From assembly GCF_006351965.1 (NCBI RefSeq), contig NZ_CP040932.1:2232001-2296000 (forward strand): a DNA stretch of 64,000 bases, written 5' to 3'. Origin of the DNA: Oceanicola sp. D3 (GTDB taxonomy: Bacteria > Pseudomonadota > Alphaproteobacteria > Rhodobacterales > Rhodobacteraceae). This document shows, in pieces, positions 44,102-52,938 of the stretch (positions are counted from its first letter, which is position 1; the number at the start of each line of letters is the position of its first letter). The translations under genes were made by a program, and so were the position numbers. The notes beneath the pieces were generated by a model. That model made no database searches, was not told the origin of the DNA, and saw only the letters and a list, made by a program, of their open reading frames with translations.

Positions 44102-45562
44102 TCACGCAGGCCCGAGCGGGCGGTTGCGCAGAACAGAGCGGTTGATCTTGCCATTGGCGTTGGCGGGGAGCGCTTCAACACGGGTGAAGATACGGGGGCA
44201 CTTGTAGCGCGCGAGCCGGGCGGCGGTGAAGGTGGAAAGCGCAGCATCATCAATACCTTCCGGTGCGACATAGAAGCATCTTATAACGGTGGTGCCGGGC
44301 TTTACCTCGTGCTCCACAGCCGCCGCCGCGCTGATCTGCGGATGCGTCAAAAGCGCTGCTTCCACCTCTAGCGGAGATACCCGGTAGCCGCCCGCATTCA
44401 TCATGTCGTCATTGCGCCCGAGGTAGGTGATCGCGCCGTCCGGCCCCTCGGCCACCGTGTCGCCGGTCAAAAACCAGTCGCCATCGTAGCGCGCGGCTGT
44501 CTCTTCGGGCGCGTTCAGATAGCCCAGCATCAGGCCCGGATCGCTGCGGTGGATCGCCAGTTCTCCGCCCTGGCCCACCCGGATGCGCCGCCCGGGCTGC
44601 GGGTAACCGGTGGCCCCCTCCGGCGCGGGGCGGGCCGGGTTGGCGGAGATATAGGTGGAGCATTCCGACATGCCGAGCGCCTCGTATACCTCGGTGCCGG
44701 TGGCGGAGTTCCAGGCCTCGCGCAGCGCGTCGGGCAGCTTTTCACCGGCAGAAAGGCCGTGGCGCAGCTTGGGCGTGGAGAGTCGCTCATGGTGCCTTAA
44801 CATTTGCCGATAAACCCCCGGCGCGGCGGCAAAAAGCGTGGCATCATGGCGGGCCATCAGCAGCGGAAGCTGGCGCGGCTCTGTGCCCGGCGCGGGGATC
44901 ACGGCGGTGGCGCCCCGCGCCCAAGGGTCCATCAGGCCAGTGCCGAGGGTGTAGGTCCAGTTGAAGGCGCCGGCGTGCAGCAGCCGGTCCTCTTCACGCA
45001 GGTCATACCAGCCCTCCCACATCATCCGCCGCGCCCAAACGGCCCTGTGGGCGTGCATCACCCCGCGCGGGCGGCCCGAGGTGCCGGAGGTGTAGATGAT
45101 ATAGGCCAGCCGGTCGGGGCTGCCCATCTGGGGCGGTGCCTCGCCCTGCATGTCATACAGCGCCGCCTCGGGCAGAACCGGGGCCGGATGCTCGGGCAGG
45201 GGCACGTCCTTGCCGGCGATCACCAGCGCAGGGGCCAGCTCTGCGGCGATGGCGGTGATTTCTGGCACGGTCAGCGCGGCAGAGGTTGGCACCGGCACCA
45301 GCCCGGCCCAGATTGCCCCGAGGTAGGCCAGCGGAAACTCCACCGTATTGCCCAGCCGAAGCAGCACCCTGTCACCCGGCTGAAGGCCGCGCGCCAGAAG
45401 CCCGCCCGCGATGGCGGCCACATGGGCGCGGATCTCAGCATAGCGCCAGCGCTGCGCCTTGGCGGCCCCGGCAATGACCAATGCGGTTTTGTCCGGGGTT
45501 TTCTCAGCCGCGCCAAGCACATAGGCGGCCATGTTGAACGGGCTGGGGCAGGGGGCATGCAT
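44102..45562 (-). CDS. Acyl-CoA synthetase / benzoate-CoA ligase-like enzyme
   Basis: A 486-aa adenylate-forming enzyme (AMP-binding superfamily). The P-loop YTSGTSGRPRGVMH and the later GDTVAEGPDG and GYRVSPLEVEAAL motifs are all present, as is the C-terminal catalytic lysine in LPANANGKINR. The acid it activates is not clear; the sequence is closest in style to benzoate- and short-chain acyl-CoA ligases. ATG 45562 is the likely start, though an internal Met ten residues on is also possible. It is divergent from the HTH-cupin regulator, which probably controls it. Confidence 0.85.
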   Translation of the reverse strand: MHAPCPSPFNMAAYVLGAAEKTPDKTALVIAGAAKAQRWRYAEIRAHVAAIAGGLLARGLQPGDRVLLRLGNTVEFPLAYLGAIWAGLVPVPTSAALTVPEITAIAAELAPALVIAGKDVPLPEHPAPVLPEAALYDMQGEAPPQMGSPDRLAYIIYTSGTSGRPRGVMHAHRAVWARRMMWEGWYDLREEDRLLHAGAFNWTYTLGTGLMDPWARGATAVIPAPGTEPRQLPLLMARHDATLFAAAPGVYRQMLRHHERLSTPKLRHGLSAGEKLPDALREAWNSATGTEVYEALGMSECSTYISANPARPAPEGATGYPQPGRRIRVGQGGELAIHRSDPGLMLGYLNAPEETAARYDGDWFLTGDTVAEGPDGAITYLGRNDDMMNAGGYRVSPLEVEAALLTHPQISAAAAVEHEVKPGTTVIRCFYVAPEGIDDAALSTFTAARLARYKCPRIFTRVEALPANANGKINRSVLRNRPLGPA

Positions 45563-45629
45563 GGGCTTTTTGCTAGCGCCGGGCGCCCGCGCTTGCAAGG
45601 GCTCGCCCGCGGGCCTAAACCGCCTGTCC

Positions 45630-46250
45630 ATGGGAGACGATCCAAAGAGCCTGATCCGCATCGCGCGGGAAAGCGGCCAGCAGGCCGAGGCCGCGCCGCT
45701 TGATCTGGGCGAGCGGGTGCGCAGTCTGCGCACGGCTCAGGGCTGGACGCTGGAGCAGGCCGCGCGGCAGGCGGGGTTGGCACGCTCGACCCTGTCGAAA
45801 ATAGAGAATGGCCAGATGTCCCCCACCTATGATGCGGTGAAGAAGCTGGCCGAGGGGCTGAAGATATCGCTGCCACAGCTCTTTACCCCGCCCAGCGACA
45901 CGCGGGTGAATGGCCGGATGGCGGTGACCACGGCGGGCGAGGGAGACCACCAGCTCACGCCCACCTACGAGCATGACCTGCTCGCCAGCCAGCTCACCCA
46001 GAAGAAGATGCTGCCCTACCGCGCCCGCATCCGGGCCCGCCGGATGGAAGAATTTGACGGCTGGGTGCGCCATGATGGCGAAGAGTTTCTATACGTGCTG
46101 ACCGGTGTGGTCATGCTCTACACCGAGTTCTATGCACCGGTGGAGCTGCGCCGGGGTGACAGCGCCTATTACGATGCCACGATGGGGCATAACGTGGTGT
46201 CACAGAGCGACGAGGATGCCACGATCCTCTGGGTGACCTCGCTGGCATAG
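45630..46250 (+). CDS. XRE-type transcriptional regulator with cupin domain
   Basis: A 206-aa regulator. A helix-turn-helix at about 32-85 (GWTLEQAARQAGLARSTLSKI) is joined to a C-terminal cupin barrel (about 120-206; GEEFLYVLTGVVMLYT and RRGDSAYYDATMGHNV). Such proteins sense a small ligand through the cupin. ATG 45630 follows the divergent 67-base promoter region shared with the CoA-ligase gene, making it the likely regulator of that gene. Confidence 0.9.
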   Translation: MGDDPKSLIRIARESGQQAEAAPLDLGERVRSLRTAQGWTLEQAARQAGLARSTLSKIENGQMSPTYDAVKKLAEGLKISLPQLFTPPSDTRVNGRMAVTTAGEGDHQLTPTYEHDLLASQLTQKKMLPYRARIRARRMEEFDGWVRHDGEEFLYVLTGVVMLYTEFYAPVELRRGDSAYYDATMGHNVVSQSDEDATILWVTSLA

Positions 46251-46292
46251 CCCTGTGCGCCGCGCAGTTAACCGGCCTCAGGCTGGCAAGCT

Positions 46293-46517
46293 TCAGGCGG
46301 CTTGTGCCATCTCGCTGCGGCCAAACCGGCGAAGCATTTCGTTCACCCCTTCATCCGCCTCACGCAGCGTAAGGTCGTGGGTGGCAGCGAGGTAGGCGAC
46401 AAAGAGCGTTCGGTTGCCGCGAAACCTTTGCAGCGCGACTGCATCCACATGTGGGTATAGGTCCACGATCTTCGGTAGGGCATCCGCCCAGTTCTCGAAG
46501 AGCTGTTTCCAAGCCAT
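46293..46517 (-). CDS. Small protein of unknown function
   Basis: A 74-aa soluble, mostly helical protein. ATG 46517 (MAWKQLFENW) has GGGAGGACA upstream and is preferred to ATG 46553. It contains DALPKIVDLYPHVDAVALQR and the C-terminal EMLRRFGRSEMAQAA. I do not recognise a family. It stands alone between a regulator and a hydrolase. Codon use matches its neighbours. Confidence 0.7.
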   Translation of the reverse strand: MAWKQLFENWADALPKIVDLYPHVDAVALQRFRGNRTLFVAYLAATHDLTLREADEGVNEMLRRFGRSEMAQAA

Positions 46518-46654
46518 CGATTGTCCTCCCAGATCATCCGAAGCGTAGCGCATTTGCCGATTCCCATCAATTCGCGTTGTGGTTGATGGGGGTGGAGGCT
46601 AGGCAGTCACGATTAATGGTGCGTTAACAAGCACAAGGCCCGCCCGCTGGTCGC

Positions 46655-47587
46655 TCAACGGGTGAAGGCGGCGATGGCTTCGGCAAGGCCACGCGTCAGC
46701 GGCAGGTCCGGATCTTCATAGGTGGCATAGGGCGCGCCCTCCACGTCATCCTTGAGCATATGGGTCATCTGCGGAAAGAGGCGCAGCTCGGCCCCCGGCG
46801 CGGCCCCTGCCAGCGCAGTGGCATCGACCCGGGTAATCTGAGCGTCCCGCTCGCCCTGAATCACCAGCACCGGCCCCGGGTAGGCGCGCGCCAGCGCCAC
46901 CGGATCCTTGGCGAAAAGGTTGATGAGAAAGCCCTGAATACTGTCGCGCCAAGGCTGGCGCAGGGCGGGGCTGAGGCTGTCGATATCCACCCGCTCGCCG
47001 CGCTCCAGCGTAGAAAGGATGCGCTCCATTTCCTCCTCGAAGGGCTTGGTCTGCGGTTGCCGAGCCAGCTGCTCGCGCAGGATCACCGAAAGCCGCCGCC
47101 CCGGCGCAGCCAGCAGCACCAGCCCGCAAACCCCCGGCGCGCCAGCAGAGGCTACGGCGAGCGAAACCAGCCCGCCTTCCGAATGCCCGGCGAGCCAGAC
47201 GCACTCTTTCCCCAGCCGCGCGGAGAGCAGCGCGGCCCAATGGCTGACATCCTCGCCATAGGCTTCCACAGTCACCGCCTCGGGGTCGCTGATGGCGGCC
47301 TTGCTGCCAAAGAGCCCGCGCTTGTCGATCCGAAGGCTCGCCACCCCCTCGGCGGCGAGCGCCTCGGCCAACAGGCGATAGGTCAGGGCACCGCGCCCGG
47401 TCGAAAACCGGCCATCACGGTCAATCGGGCCAGAGCCGGGCACAATCACCACCCCTGCCTGCGCGCCCTGAGGCAGCAGCAATTCGCCCTGAAGCGGGCC
47501 TTCCGGGCCGGGGATTTCCACGGTTTCTGACTGCGCGGCCGTGGCCATGACGCCGATCAGTGCCGCACGCAGGGCAGGGCGGATCAT
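46655..47587 (-). CDS. Secreted alpha/beta-fold serine hydrolase
   Basis: A 310-aa alpha/beta hydrolase with a signal peptide (residues 1-20, ending AAQS before ETVEI). The oxyanion strand VIVPGSGPIDRDG, the nucleophile in LAGHSEGGLV and the late Asp and His (GERDAQI, FPQMTHML) form a complete triad. It overlaps the stop of the upstream binding-protein gene by ATGA, so the two are translated together. Periplasmic location beside a peptide-type binding protein suggests processing of an imported or cell-wall-derived compound, which is inference. Confidence 0.85.
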   Translation of the reverse strand: MIRPALRAALIGVMATAAQSETVEIPGPEGPLQGELLLPQGAQAGVVIVPGSGPIDRDGRFSTGRGALTYRLLAEALAAEGVASLRIDKRGLFGSKAAISDPEAVTVEAYGEDVSHWAALLSARLGKECVWLAGHSEGGLVSLAVASAGAPGVCGLVLLAAPGRRLSVILREQLARQPQTKPFEEEMERILSTLERGERVDIDSLSPALRQPWRDSIQGFLINLFAKDPVALARAYPGPVLVIQGERDAQITRVDATALAGAAPGAELRLFPQMTHMLKDDVEGAPYATYEDPDLPLTRGLAEAIAAFTR

Positions 47588-49404
47588 TCCTCTTCCCACC
47601 ACCAGACATCGGGCAGGAACCCGGCCCAATCGCCATAGGCGGGCAGGTGGTCGGCGTTGTATTTCATCTCTTTCTTGAAGGCGAGCCGTGCCTCCGGGCT
47701 GTACCAGATCGGGATCACATAGCGCCCCGCCGTCAGCACCCTGTCGAGCCCGCGCACGGCTGCCAGAAACACCTCGCGGTCTTCGGTTTCCAGCATCGCG
47801 CGGATCATCGCCTCACCGGCGGGAGAGTTCATGCCCATCCAGTTGCGGGTTCCGGGCTCGGTCACGCCATCGGAGCCCCAGTAGAGCGTTTGCTCGTTCC
47901 CCGGCGACATGGAGAGCGGGCGGGTATACCACGTCATGTCGAAGTCATAGACGTTGGTGCGCTCGCGATATTGCGCCCGGTCAACGGCCTCGACTGTAAC
48001 CTGCATCCCCAGCCGTTTCAGCCCTTCGACGTAGAGGTCGGCGATATTGGCAGGCTGCGGCGCGCCGGTTTGCAGCAGGATCTCGAAGGCAAAGGCCTCG
48101 CCCGCCGCGTTGCGCAGCACGCCCGCGTCATCCACCGTCCAGCCGGCCTCGTTGAGTAGGTTCATCGCAGCGCGCACATTGGCGCGGTTGCGCACAGAGC
48201 CATCGCCCTTGGGCAGCTCGTAGCCCTCGATGGTGCCCGGTGCCAGGTCGGCAGCGAAGGGGGCCAGAAGCTCTGCCACCTTGCCCTCTGCCGGGCCGGG
48301 TTTCATGGCGAGTTCGGAGTTGCAGAAGTAGGAGCAGATGCGCGGATCGCCCCCGTCATTCAGCTTGTCGGAGATGAACTCGTAGTTGAACGCGAGGATC
48401 ATCGCCTCGCGCACGCGCCAGTCTTCAAACATCGGCTTGCGGGTGTTCATCACCAGCCCGGTGATGCCCGAAGGCCGCTCGTGGGGGATCAGCGCCTTCA
48501 CCACGTCGCCCGATTGGACCGCGGGGAAATCATAAGAGCTGTTCCACTTGGCCACGTTGTTCTCGCGGTTGTAGCTGAGCTCGCCCGCGCGGAAGGCCTC
48601 GAAGGCCACGTCCCCATCGCCAAACCACTCATAGCGCAGCGTGTCGAAGTTGTGCTGGCCCCGGTAGAAGGGCAAATCCTTGGCCCACCAGTCCGGGTTG
48701 CGCTTGAGGGTGATCGAGCGGCCCGGGTCTATGCTGTCAATCACATAGGGGCCGGAGCCGACGGGCACGCGCATGGAGGCTTCTTCAAAGTCGATCCCGT
48801 CCCAATCGGCCTTCTTCAGAATCGGACGCATCCCCATGAGCAAGGCCAGCTCGTTATCGGGCTCGTTGAAGGTGAAGCGCACGCCGCGTTCGCCCACCTT
48901 CTCCATCTTGGCCACCTTCTTCCACGCCGTGTGATAGCGCGGGTGGCCGAGGGTGCCGAGGGTCTCGTAAGACCACATCACATCTTCCACCGTCACCGGC
49001 GAGCCATCGTTGAACCGTGCCTCGGGCCGAAGGTGAAACTCCACCCACTCCCGGTTCGGCCCGGTTTCCACCGTTTCGGCCAGCACACCGTAGAGCGTGA
49101 AGGGCTCGTCTTGGCTGCGGCCCATGAGCGTTTCGAATCCGAAAGTCCGCCAGGCCCAGGGCGCGCGGCCCTTGAGGATGAATGGGTGCATGGAGTCAAA
49201 GCTGCCGATCTCGCTCTGCACATATTCGCCACCCTTGGGCGCATCCGGGTTGACGTAGGGCAGGGCGGTGAAATCGGGCGGCAGCGCGGGCTCGCCATAC
49301 ATTGCAATGCCGTGTTTTGGCTCTGCTGCTGCGAATCCCCCTAGGGAAACTGCTGCGAGAACCGCGCAAACCTGCGTAGCTGTTCGGAAAAAATCGGAGG
49401 CCAT
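47584..49404 (-). CDS. Extracellular solute-binding protein family 5, YejA-like
   Basis: A 606-aa periplasmic binding protein with a signal peptide (about 1-27, ending GGFAAAE). The length and the blocks GIAMYGEPALPPDFTALPYV and NPDAPKGGEYVQSEIG are those of YejA, the binding protein of the YejABEF importer of oligopeptides such as microcin C. The permease and ATPase genes are not in this neighbourhood; only the hydrolase follows. It is therefore an orphan or works with a transporter elsewhere. Confidence 0.88.
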   Translation of the reverse strand: MASDFFRTATQVCAVLAAVSLGGFAAAEPKHGIAMYGEPALPPDFTALPYVNPDAPKGGEYVQSEIGSFDSMHPFILKGRAPWAWRTFGFETLMGRSQDEPFTLYGVLAETVETGPNREWVEFHLRPEARFNDGSPVTVEDVMWSYETLGTLGHPRYHTAWKKVAKMEKVGERGVRFTFNEPDNELALLMGMRPILKKADWDGIDFEEASMRVPVGSGPYVIDSIDPGRSITLKRNPDWWAKDLPFYRGQHNFDTLRYEWFGDGDVAFEAFRAGELSYNRENNVAKWNSSYDFPAVQSGDVVKALIPHERPSGITGLVMNTRKPMFEDWRVREAMILAFNYEFISDKLNDGGDPRICSYFCNSELAMKPGPAEGKVAELLAPFAADLAPGTIEGYELPKGDGSVRNRANVRAAMNLLNEAGWTVDDAGVLRNAAGEAFAFEILLQTGAPQPANIADLYVEGLKRLGMQVTVEAVDRAQYRERTNVYDFDMTWYTRPLSMSPGNEQTLYWGSDGVTEPGTRNWMGMNSPAGEAMIRAMLETEDREVFLAAVRGLDRVLTAGRYVIPIWYSPEARLAFKKEMKYNADHLPAYGDWAGFLPDVWWWEEE

Positions 49405-49483
49405 TTTGGCAACAATCCCTGTCTGCCCTTGTTTATTTGAGCCAAAGCCTAACGGCGGAGTTCAGCCTTTTCAAACTTTTACC

Positions 49484-49512
49484 TTGGACATGAGCGCCTG
49501 AACGCGTATAAA
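49484..49512 (+). promoter_or_regulatory. Sigma-70-type promoter of the small RNA
   Basis: TTGGAC and TATAAA are separated by exactly 17 bases. This is the best housekeeping promoter match that I found in the window. Confidence 0.7.
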
Positions 49513-49518
49513 GGGGGC

Positions 49519-49595
49519 ACTGCTCGATAGGTTTCTTGCCTGTATGAAACCTGCCTCAATAACTTGCGCCCGCCTTGTGCGGGCGCTTTTTTTTT
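49519..49595 (+). ncRNA. Candidate small RNA with its own promoter and terminator
   Basis: A 77-base transcription unit. The promoter TTGGAC (49484-49489)-N17-TATAAA (49507-49512) predicts a start near 49519. The first hairpin is AGGTTTC/GAAACCT (49529-49535 with 49546-49552), followed by about 13 unpaired bases. The second, GCGCCCGC-CTTGT-GCGGGCGC (49566-49586), with nine Ts after it is a near-ideal rho-independent terminator. Both flanking genes are larger and point away or begin later (bdhA at 49751), so an independent sRNA is the best reading. I do not recognise a named family. Confidence 0.75.
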
Positions 49596-49750
49596 GGCTG
49601 CGGCAGACCCGCGTCTTTCCTCCATCCCGCGCAACATCACGATCCGACAAACTGACGCAGGGCGGGAACGTCTTGTGACATTCTCCGTTTCCTTTGCAGG
49701 TGCAGCATCTATGCTCTGCACCAACGGATTTTCGCAAAAGGAGAAGAGAG

Positions 49751-50524
49751 ATGTCTCTCAAAGGCAAAACCGCCGTCATCACCGGGTCCAACTCGGGGAT
49801 CGGGCTGGGAGTTGCGCGTTCGCTGGCTGAAGCGGGGGCCAATGTGGTGCTCAACTCGTTCACCGACCGCGACGAAGATCACGCGCTGGCCGAAGAGATC
49901 GGCAAGGCCCATGGCGTCGAGGCCCGCTACATCAAGGCCGACATGTCCAAGGGCGATGAGTGCCGCAAGCTGATCGAAGAGGCGGGCGCCTGTGATATCC
50001 TCATCAACAACGCTGGCATTCAGCACGTGGCCCCGATTGACCAGTTTCCGGCGGAGAAGTGGGATGCGATCATCGCCATCAACCTCTCTTCGGCCTTCCA
50101 CACCACCGCTGCGGCCCTGCCGCTGATGCGCAAGGCCGGTTGGGGCCGCATCATCAACATCGCCTCCGCCCACGGCTTGCGCGCCTCGCCCTACAAATCG
50201 GCCTATATCTCCGCCAAGCACGGCATCGTTGGCATGACCAAGACCGTGGGGCTGGAGACGGCGAAAGAGCCGATCACCGCCAATGCCATTTGCCCCGGCT
50301 ACGTGCTGACCCCGCTTGTGGAAGCGCAGATTCCCGACACGGCAAAGGAATACAACATGAAGGAAGACGAGGTGGTCGAGAAGGTCATCCTCGAAAAGCA
50401 GCCCTCCAAGGAGTTCGTCACCACCGAACAACTCGGCGGCCTTGCCATCTTCCTTTGCTCCGACGCGGCGGCCCAGATCACCGGCACCACGATCTCTGCC
50501 GATGGTGGCTGGACGGCCAGCTAG
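49751..50524 (+). CDS. bdhA: 3-Hydroxybutyrate dehydrogenase
   Basis: A 257-aa NAD-dependent short-chain dehydrogenase that oxidises 3-hydroxybutyrate to acetoacetate. The nucleotide-binding motif GSNSGIGLG lies near residue 13, NNAG near 91, and the catalytic Ser-Tyr-Lys site in YKSAYISAKHGIVGMTK; IASAHGLRAS is characteristic of this enzyme. AAAAGGAGAAG precedes the ATG at 49751. It is followed after 9 bases by a patatin gene. The pair fits metabolism of polyhydroxybutyrate monomers. Confidence 0.92.
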   Translation: MSLKGKTAVITGSNSGIGLGVARSLAEAGANVVLNSFTDRDEDHALAEEIGKAHGVEARYIKADMSKGDECRKLIEEAGACDILINNAGIQHVAPIDQFPAEKWDAIIAINLSSAFHTTAAALPLMRKAGWGRIINIASAHGLRASPYKSAYISAKHGIVGMTKTVGLETAKEPITANAICPGYVLTPLVEAQIPDTAKEYNMKEDEVVEKVILEKQPSKEFVTTEQLGGLAIFLCSDAAAQITGTTISADGGWTAS

Positions 50525-50533
50525 GCACGCATC

Positions 50534-51631
50534 ATGGCACAGAAAAAGAAGATCGCCGTCAACCTCGCACTCCAGGGGGGAGGGGCCCATGGTGCCTTCA
50601 CCTGGGGTGTGCTTGATCGGCTGCTGGAGACCGGCGATTTTGAGGTGGCGGCCATATCCGGCACCTCAGCCGGGGCGGTGAATGGCGCGGCGCTCAAGGC
50701 CGGGCTGGTGCGCGGGCTGGCCGATGGCGATGTGGAAGAGGGCAACCGGGTGGCCCGGGCCAACCTCGATTGGCTTTGGGAGCAGATGGGCGCGATTCCT
50801 GACACCCAGATCAGCCAATGGCTTGCCCCCTTTGCGCCGCCCGCCGAAGTGGTGAGCAAGTTCATGGAGTTCTCGCCCTATTTCTGGATGCAGGAAACCG
50901 CCGCCCGCGTGGCCTCGCCCTACAGCCTCGGCCCGTTTTACGACAATCCGCTTCGCAAGGTGGTGGAAGCCTTCGATTACACCCATGTCTGCCACGCGCG
51001 GGGGCCAGACTTCTATGTGTCTGCCACCAATGTGCGCACCGGGCGCATTCGGGTGTTTCGCGGCGATGAGATCACGCCAGAGGTCATTCTGGCCTCGGCC
51101 TGCCTACCCACGGTCTTTCGTGCGGTAGAGGCCAAGGATCCGGTAACGCTAACCGATGAATTCTGGTGGGACGGCGGCTACACCGGCAACCCGGCGCTGT
51201 TCCCGCTTTATGCGCACCATCTGCCCGATGACATCATCATCATCAACATCAACCCGCTGGAGCGCGAGGAGCTGCCGCAAACCCCGCAAGACATCGCCAA
51301 CCGCGTCAACGAGATCAGCTTCAACGCCGCGCTGATGCAGGAGTTGCGCGCCATTGCCTTTGTCCATCGGCTGATCGACAGCGGCACCATCCCAGAGGGC
51401 GCGATGAAATACGTGCGGGTGCACATGATCTCGGATGACGATCTGATGAACGATCTGTCGGTCGCCACCAAAACCGTGCCCAACCCCTACGTGATGAGCG
51501 AGTTGAAAGAAGCCGGTCGCCGGGCTGCGGCGCGGTTCTTGAACGTCAATGGCGCCAAGGTCGGCAAGAAAAGCAGCGTCGATCTGGCCGCGATCTATGG
51601 CGACGGGCTCGGGCGGACCTTTCCGGAATGA
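50534..51631 (+). CDS. Patatin-like phospholipase
   Basis: A 365-aa patatin-family hydrolase. The oxyanion motif GGGAHGAF, the nucleophile in ISGTSAGAV and the catalytic Asp in WDGGY complete the Ser-Asp dyad. The C-terminal half extends the usual core. It lies 9 bases after bdhA on the same strand. The combination with a 3-hydroxybutyrate dehydrogenase is typical in Rhodobacterales, and a role in lipid or polyhydroxybutyrate turnover is likely but unproven. There is no signal peptide. Confidence 0.9.
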   Translation: MAQKKKIAVNLALQGGGAHGAFTWGVLDRLLETGDFEVAAISGTSAGAVNGAALKAGLVRGLADGDVEEGNRVARANLDWLWEQMGAIPDTQISQWLAPFAPPAEVVSKFMEFSPYFWMQETAARVASPYSLGPFYDNPLRKVVEAFDYTHVCHARGPDFYVSATNVRTGRIRVFRGDEITPEVILASACLPTVFRAVEAKDPVTLTDEFWWDGGYTGNPALFPLYAHHLPDDIIIININPLEREELPQTPQDIANRVNEISFNAALMQELRAIAFVHRLIDSGTIPEGAMKYVRVHMISDDDLMNDLSVATKTVPNPYVMSELKEAGRRAAARFLNVNGAKVGKKSSVDLAAIYGDGLGRTFPE

Positions 51632-51697
51632 CAAACGGCAAACAGGCCGCTGCGGAAAGCTCCGAGCGGCCCCTGCCGGGCGACAATCCGGTTGGCG

Positions 51698-51934
51698 TCA
51701 GTTGGCGACGCTGATCCCGAAGAGGATAAGGGCCGTGATCGGCACGATGATGTCGTGGCTGCCACCTGCCGCGGTGTCGGCGGCAATGGCGTCACGGCTG
51801 ACCAGCGTGTCCTGAGGGGCGGTGGTGTCTGCGTCGGCTGTCACAGTCGGCTCCATCACCGGCTCATTCAGGCCACCGGCAAAAGCCGGGGCGGAAAGGG
51901 CGACAGAAAGAAGGCCTGCGTAGAAGAGTTTCAT
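51698..51934 (-). CDS. Small exported or membrane protein
   Basis: A 78-aa protein with a signal peptide (about 1-19, MKLFYAGLLSVALSAPAFA), an acidic/Thr-rich middle (VTADADTTAPQDT) and a hydrophobic C-terminus (IIVPITALILFGI) that could form a transmembrane or inner-membrane anchor. No family that I can name. It stands alone between the patatin and DUF502 genes. AAAAAATGG precedes the ATG. Confidence 0.7.
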   Translation of the reverse strand: MKLFYAGLLSVALSAPAFAGGLNEPVMEPTVTADADTTAPQDTLVSRDAIAADTAAGGSHDIIVPITALILFGISVAN

Positions 51935-52083
51935 CGGGTTTTTCCCATTTTTTTACCTGCTCGGAACTCAATTTAAGCTGTTTCCGTGCGGTCGCAACGG
52001 CAGCTCTCGGTTGCACCACAAGATGTGGCTGCAATGTCGCAATTTTAGCGCATATGGTGCGGGTGAGGGGCCTTGGAGGCGCC

Positions 52084-52863
52084 TCAGGCCGCCCCTTTCT
52101 TCTTTTGCATCTCTTCCACCGCCGCCGCGCCGCCCGGGATCGAGGCGGGGATTCTGTCGGAGGGGTAAACGAGGCCCGCCGAGATAACCAACTTGGCAGC
52201 GTCTTCCACCGTCATATCGAGTATGATGGCATCCTTGCGCGGAACGAAAAGCAAAAAGCCCGAGGTCGGGTTGGGCGTGGTCGGCAGAAAGACCGAAAGC
52301 AACTCGTCATCATTCGGATACTTCGCGGCGATTTCGCCTTTGGCCTTGGTCGAGACGAAGGCAATCGCCCAGATCCCCTCGCGCGGGTATTGCACAAGGC
52401 AGGCCTTGTCGAAGTTTGTCTCGGTCTGGGCAAACACAGTTTCTGCGATTTGCTTGAGGCCGTTGTAAATGGAACGGACCACCGGCATTCGGTCCACAAG
52501 GCTCTCAGCCCAACGCAAGAAGGAACGGCCCAGAAACCCCTTGGCCATCCAGCCAACCAGAATGGTGAACAGCAGAAAGACGACCACGCCAACACCCCGG
52601 ATATTCACCCGGATCGGCTCACAGCCCTCGCAGTTGAAGAAGCGGTTCACCAGCGTTTCAGGGTGATAGGCGCCGGGCACAAAGGGCATCACAACCCCAT
52701 CGACCCAGCCCACAACCGTCCAGATCAGCCAGATGGTCACGGCAACGGGGCCGACGACAACAAGGCCGGTGAAGAAGGAAGAACGCAACCCAGAGAGCCA
52801 ACCGGGACGGCGGTAGGGCTTGGGATCGAGCGGGTTTTCCGGGGTCGGTGGCGTCTTGGCCAT
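52084..52863 (-). CDS. DUF502 membrane protein
   Basis: A 259-aa membrane protein with two N-terminal spans: about residues 27-52 (FFTGLVVVGPVAVTIWLIW) and about 85-105 (GVGVVVFLLFTILVGW). A conserved soluble part follows (LVQYPREGIWAIAFVSTKA, VFLPTTPNPTSGFLLFVP). Length and motifs match DUF502, a family of unknown function found across proteobacteria and plants. It lies alone, 75 bases from psuG. Confidence 0.92.
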   Translation of the reverse strand: MAKTPPTPENPLDPKPYRRPGWLSGLRSSFFTGLVVVGPVAVTIWLIWTVVGWVDGVVMPFVPGAYHPETLVNRFFNCEGCEPIRVNIRGVGVVVFLLFTILVGWMAKGFLGRSFLRWAESLVDRMPVVRSIYNGLKQIAETVFAQTETNFDKACLVQYPREGIWAIAFVSTKAKGEIAAKYPNDDELLSVFLPTTPNPTSGFLLFVPRKDAIILDMTVEDAAKLVISAGLVYPSDRIPASIPGGAAAVEEMQKKKGAA

Positions 52864-52938
52864 CGTGGGGTGGGCACTCCTTGGGCGATTGCATCAGAAG
52901 TATGCGCGCAAGTGGGGCGCGACAAGGGATGGCAGGTG

